A DNA stretch of 64,000 nucleotides from Dinghuibacter silviterrae. GTDB taxonomy: Bacteria > Bacteroidota > Bacteroidia > Chitinophagales > Chitinophagaceae. The DNA lies in NCBI RefSeq assembly GCF_004366355.1, contig NZ_SODV01000001.1, positions 2,542,001-2,606,000 on the forward strand. Direction: 5' to 3'. Under the pieces are notes generated by a model. The model was not told where the DNA came from, ran no database searches, and saw only the letters and a list, made by a program, of their open reading frames with translations. This document shows, piece after piece, positions 62,663-64,000 of the stretch; position 1 is the stretch's first letter; each line of letters starts with the position of its first letter. The position numbers and the translations under genes were made by a program.

Positions 62663-64000
62663 TTAGCGGTACCCCGCCGCCTGCAGGTGGAACAGCTCCG
62701 CGTATCTTCCGCCCAGCGCCAGCAGCTCTTCGTGGCTCCCGATTTCCAGCAGTTGCCCGTTCTCCAGGACGAGGATCCGGTCCGCCATCCGTACCGTCGA
62801 AAACCGGTGCGAGATCAGCACCGCCATCTTCCCCCGGGTAAGGTCGGCAAAACGTTGAAAAACCTCGTGCTCCGCCCGGGCATCCAGGGCCGCCGTGGGT
62901 TCGTCCAGGATCAGGAGCTGTGCATCCCGCATGTACGCCCGCGCCAGGGCCACCTTCTGCCATTCGCCCCCCGAGAGCTCCACGCCGTTGTTAAAGCGCC
63001 GTCCCAGGGGCTGGTCATACCGCTTCGGGAGTTTCTCCACGAGCTCGCCCGCGAGGCTTTGCATGGCCGCGCGCTCGACACGGTCCTGCGATTCCTTTTG
63101 TTCGATGTTCCCCACGACGATGTTGTTGTTCAGCGTCATTTGGTAACGGATAAAATCCTGGAAGATAATCCCGATGTTGCGCCGCAGATCGGCCATGTCG
63201 TATTCCTTGAGGTCCACCCCGTCCAGAAGGATGCGTCCCTCCGTCGGGTCGTACAACCGCGCAAGGAGTTTGACCAGCGTCGTCTTGCCCGCTCCGTTTT
63301 CACCGACAAGGGCCAGCTTCTCCCCCGCGTGGAGGGTAAAGTTCAGGTGGCGGTTTGCCCAACGTTCCGAATACGTATACTGGAAACCCACGTCTTCAAA
63401 TACAAAACCGGTTTTTATAGGATTCGGAAAGGGTAATGGACGTTCCGCCGGCCGGATCCGCGGTTTGATCTGGAAAAAATCAAACAGGTCGCTCAGGTAG
63501 ATGGCGCCCTGGGATACGCTTGTGAAACGCGTCAGGATGCCGTCCAGGAGCGCCCTCAACTGCCGGAAAGAACCCGCCAGAAAGGTCAGGTCGCCGATGG
63601 ACAGTTTGCCCGTCAATGTCCGGCCGATGATCCAGACATAAGCCGCATAATAGCCCGCGCTCCCGATCAGCGAAAAAACCGTCCCCCAGACCGAGCGCCG
63701 GGTGACCAGCCGTTTGTACTCCAAATAATACCGGTGAGACATGTCCCGGTAAATCTGTATGAGAAACCCCGACAGGTCGAACAGCTTCACCTCTTTCGCC
63801 GTCTCGTCGCTCGCGCCCAAATAACGGACATAATCCATTTCCCGCCGCCCCATCGTTTGTTCCCGCATCAGCAGGTACGTCTTGTCGTTGAAATAGGACT
63901 CCCCCAAAAAGGCCGGGATGACCGCCAGCAACAACAGCAGGATCAGCCAGATATTAAATGTCATCAACCCCACCGCCAGAAAACCCATCGTGATGAGGTC
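62663..64000 (-). CDS. ABC exporter (fused membrane and ATPase domains), partial
   Basis: The frame is open to the window edge on the minus strand, so the N-terminus is missing; about 445 residues are visible. Several membrane helices precede an ATPase domain with Walker A VGENGAGKTTL, signature LSGGEWQKVALARA, Walker B LLILDEPTAALD and H-loop ISHRF. It is a type I exporter half-molecule. The substrate is unknown. It is convergent with the GH18-like gene with 49 bases between them. Confidence 0.92.
   Translation of the reverse strand, partial: DLITMGFLAVGLMTFNIWLILLLLLAVIPAFLGESYFNDKTYLLMREQTMGRREMDYVRYLGASDETAKEVKLFDLSGFLIQIYRDMSHRYYLEYKRLVTRRSVWGTVFSLIGSAGYYAAYVWIIGRTLTGKLSIGDLTFLAGSFRQLRALLDGILTRFTSVSQGAIYLSDLFDFFQIKPRIRPAERPLPFPNPIKTGFVFEDVGFQYTYSERWANRHLNFTLHAGEKLALVGENGAGKTTLVKLLARLYDPTEGRILLDGVDLKEYDMADLRRNIGIIFQDFIRYQMTLNNNIVVGNIEQKESQDRVERAAMQSLAGELVEKLPKRYDQPLGRRFNNGVELSGGEWQKVALARAYMRDAQLLILDEPTAALDARAEHEVFQRFADLTRGKMAVLISHRFSTVRMADRILVLENGQLLEIGSHEELLALGGRYAELFHLQAAGYR

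Overview
The window is a GC-rich stretch of a Bacteroidota chromosome, most probably from the family Chitinophagaceae. Evidence for this is a gene with a T9SS type B (CHU_C) C-terminus, LytTR two-component genes beside an outer-membrane barrel gene, a sufBCDSE order lacking sufA, orphan FtsX/MacB-like permeases, TAnnTTTG-type promoter boxes, and GH127-type and GH2 glycosidases. No rRNA, tRNA, CRISPR array or intact insertion sequence was seen. The only gene-free stretch above 300 bases is 6798-7128; it holds a long inverted repeat.

Layout: 1-4714 is the SUF iron-sulfur assembly operon (sufB partial at the edge, then C, D, S, E and a DUF59/SufT-like gene), with an AraC regulator translationally coupled behind it and an atypical SDR. 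6348-9135 holds an orphan 'mobile mystery protein A' regulator, the inverted repeat, an HxlR regulator and a divergent YceI-YceI-membrane protein operon. 9149-16780 holds a 2,5-dioxovalerate-type aldehyde dehydrogenase, two secreted GH127-type glycosidases and an amino-acid permease; this may be a module for arabinosylated (hydroxyproline-rich) plant polymers. 16955-17887 is an RRM protein with a very long RGG-type tail. 17939-26371 is the prpBCD methylcitrate operon between two orphan MacB/FtsX-like permeases. 26372-35401 holds a giant PKD-repeat surface protein, an outer-membrane beta-barrel receptor and a LytS/LytR-type sensor and regulator pair. 35539-40502 holds an RteC-like protein, a small unknown protein, a GH2 glycosidase and a small lipoprotein.

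The highlight is 40541-62613, an extracellular contractile injection system (eCIS, the Afp/PVC/MAC/AlgoCIS type). Fourteen tightly coupled genes on the minus strand run from a DUF4255 cap protein (60276) through an unknown protein, one sheath, two tubes, a 54-residue DUF5908-like protein, a LysM adaptor, a VgrG-like spike, gp25, baseplate J, a possible fibre, a second large baseplate protein and a tape-measure protein to an AAA+ ATPase (41131). A DUF4157 (eCIS-associated) protein with an HEAWH metallopeptidase motif faces the 3' end of the operon. A signal-peptide-bearing, membrane-anchored, catalytically degenerate GH18-like protein is divergent from its 5' end, across a region with a nested inverted repeat. 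The locus has one sheath gene, no visible PAAR tip and no obvious large toxin. The window ends in a partial ABC exporter.
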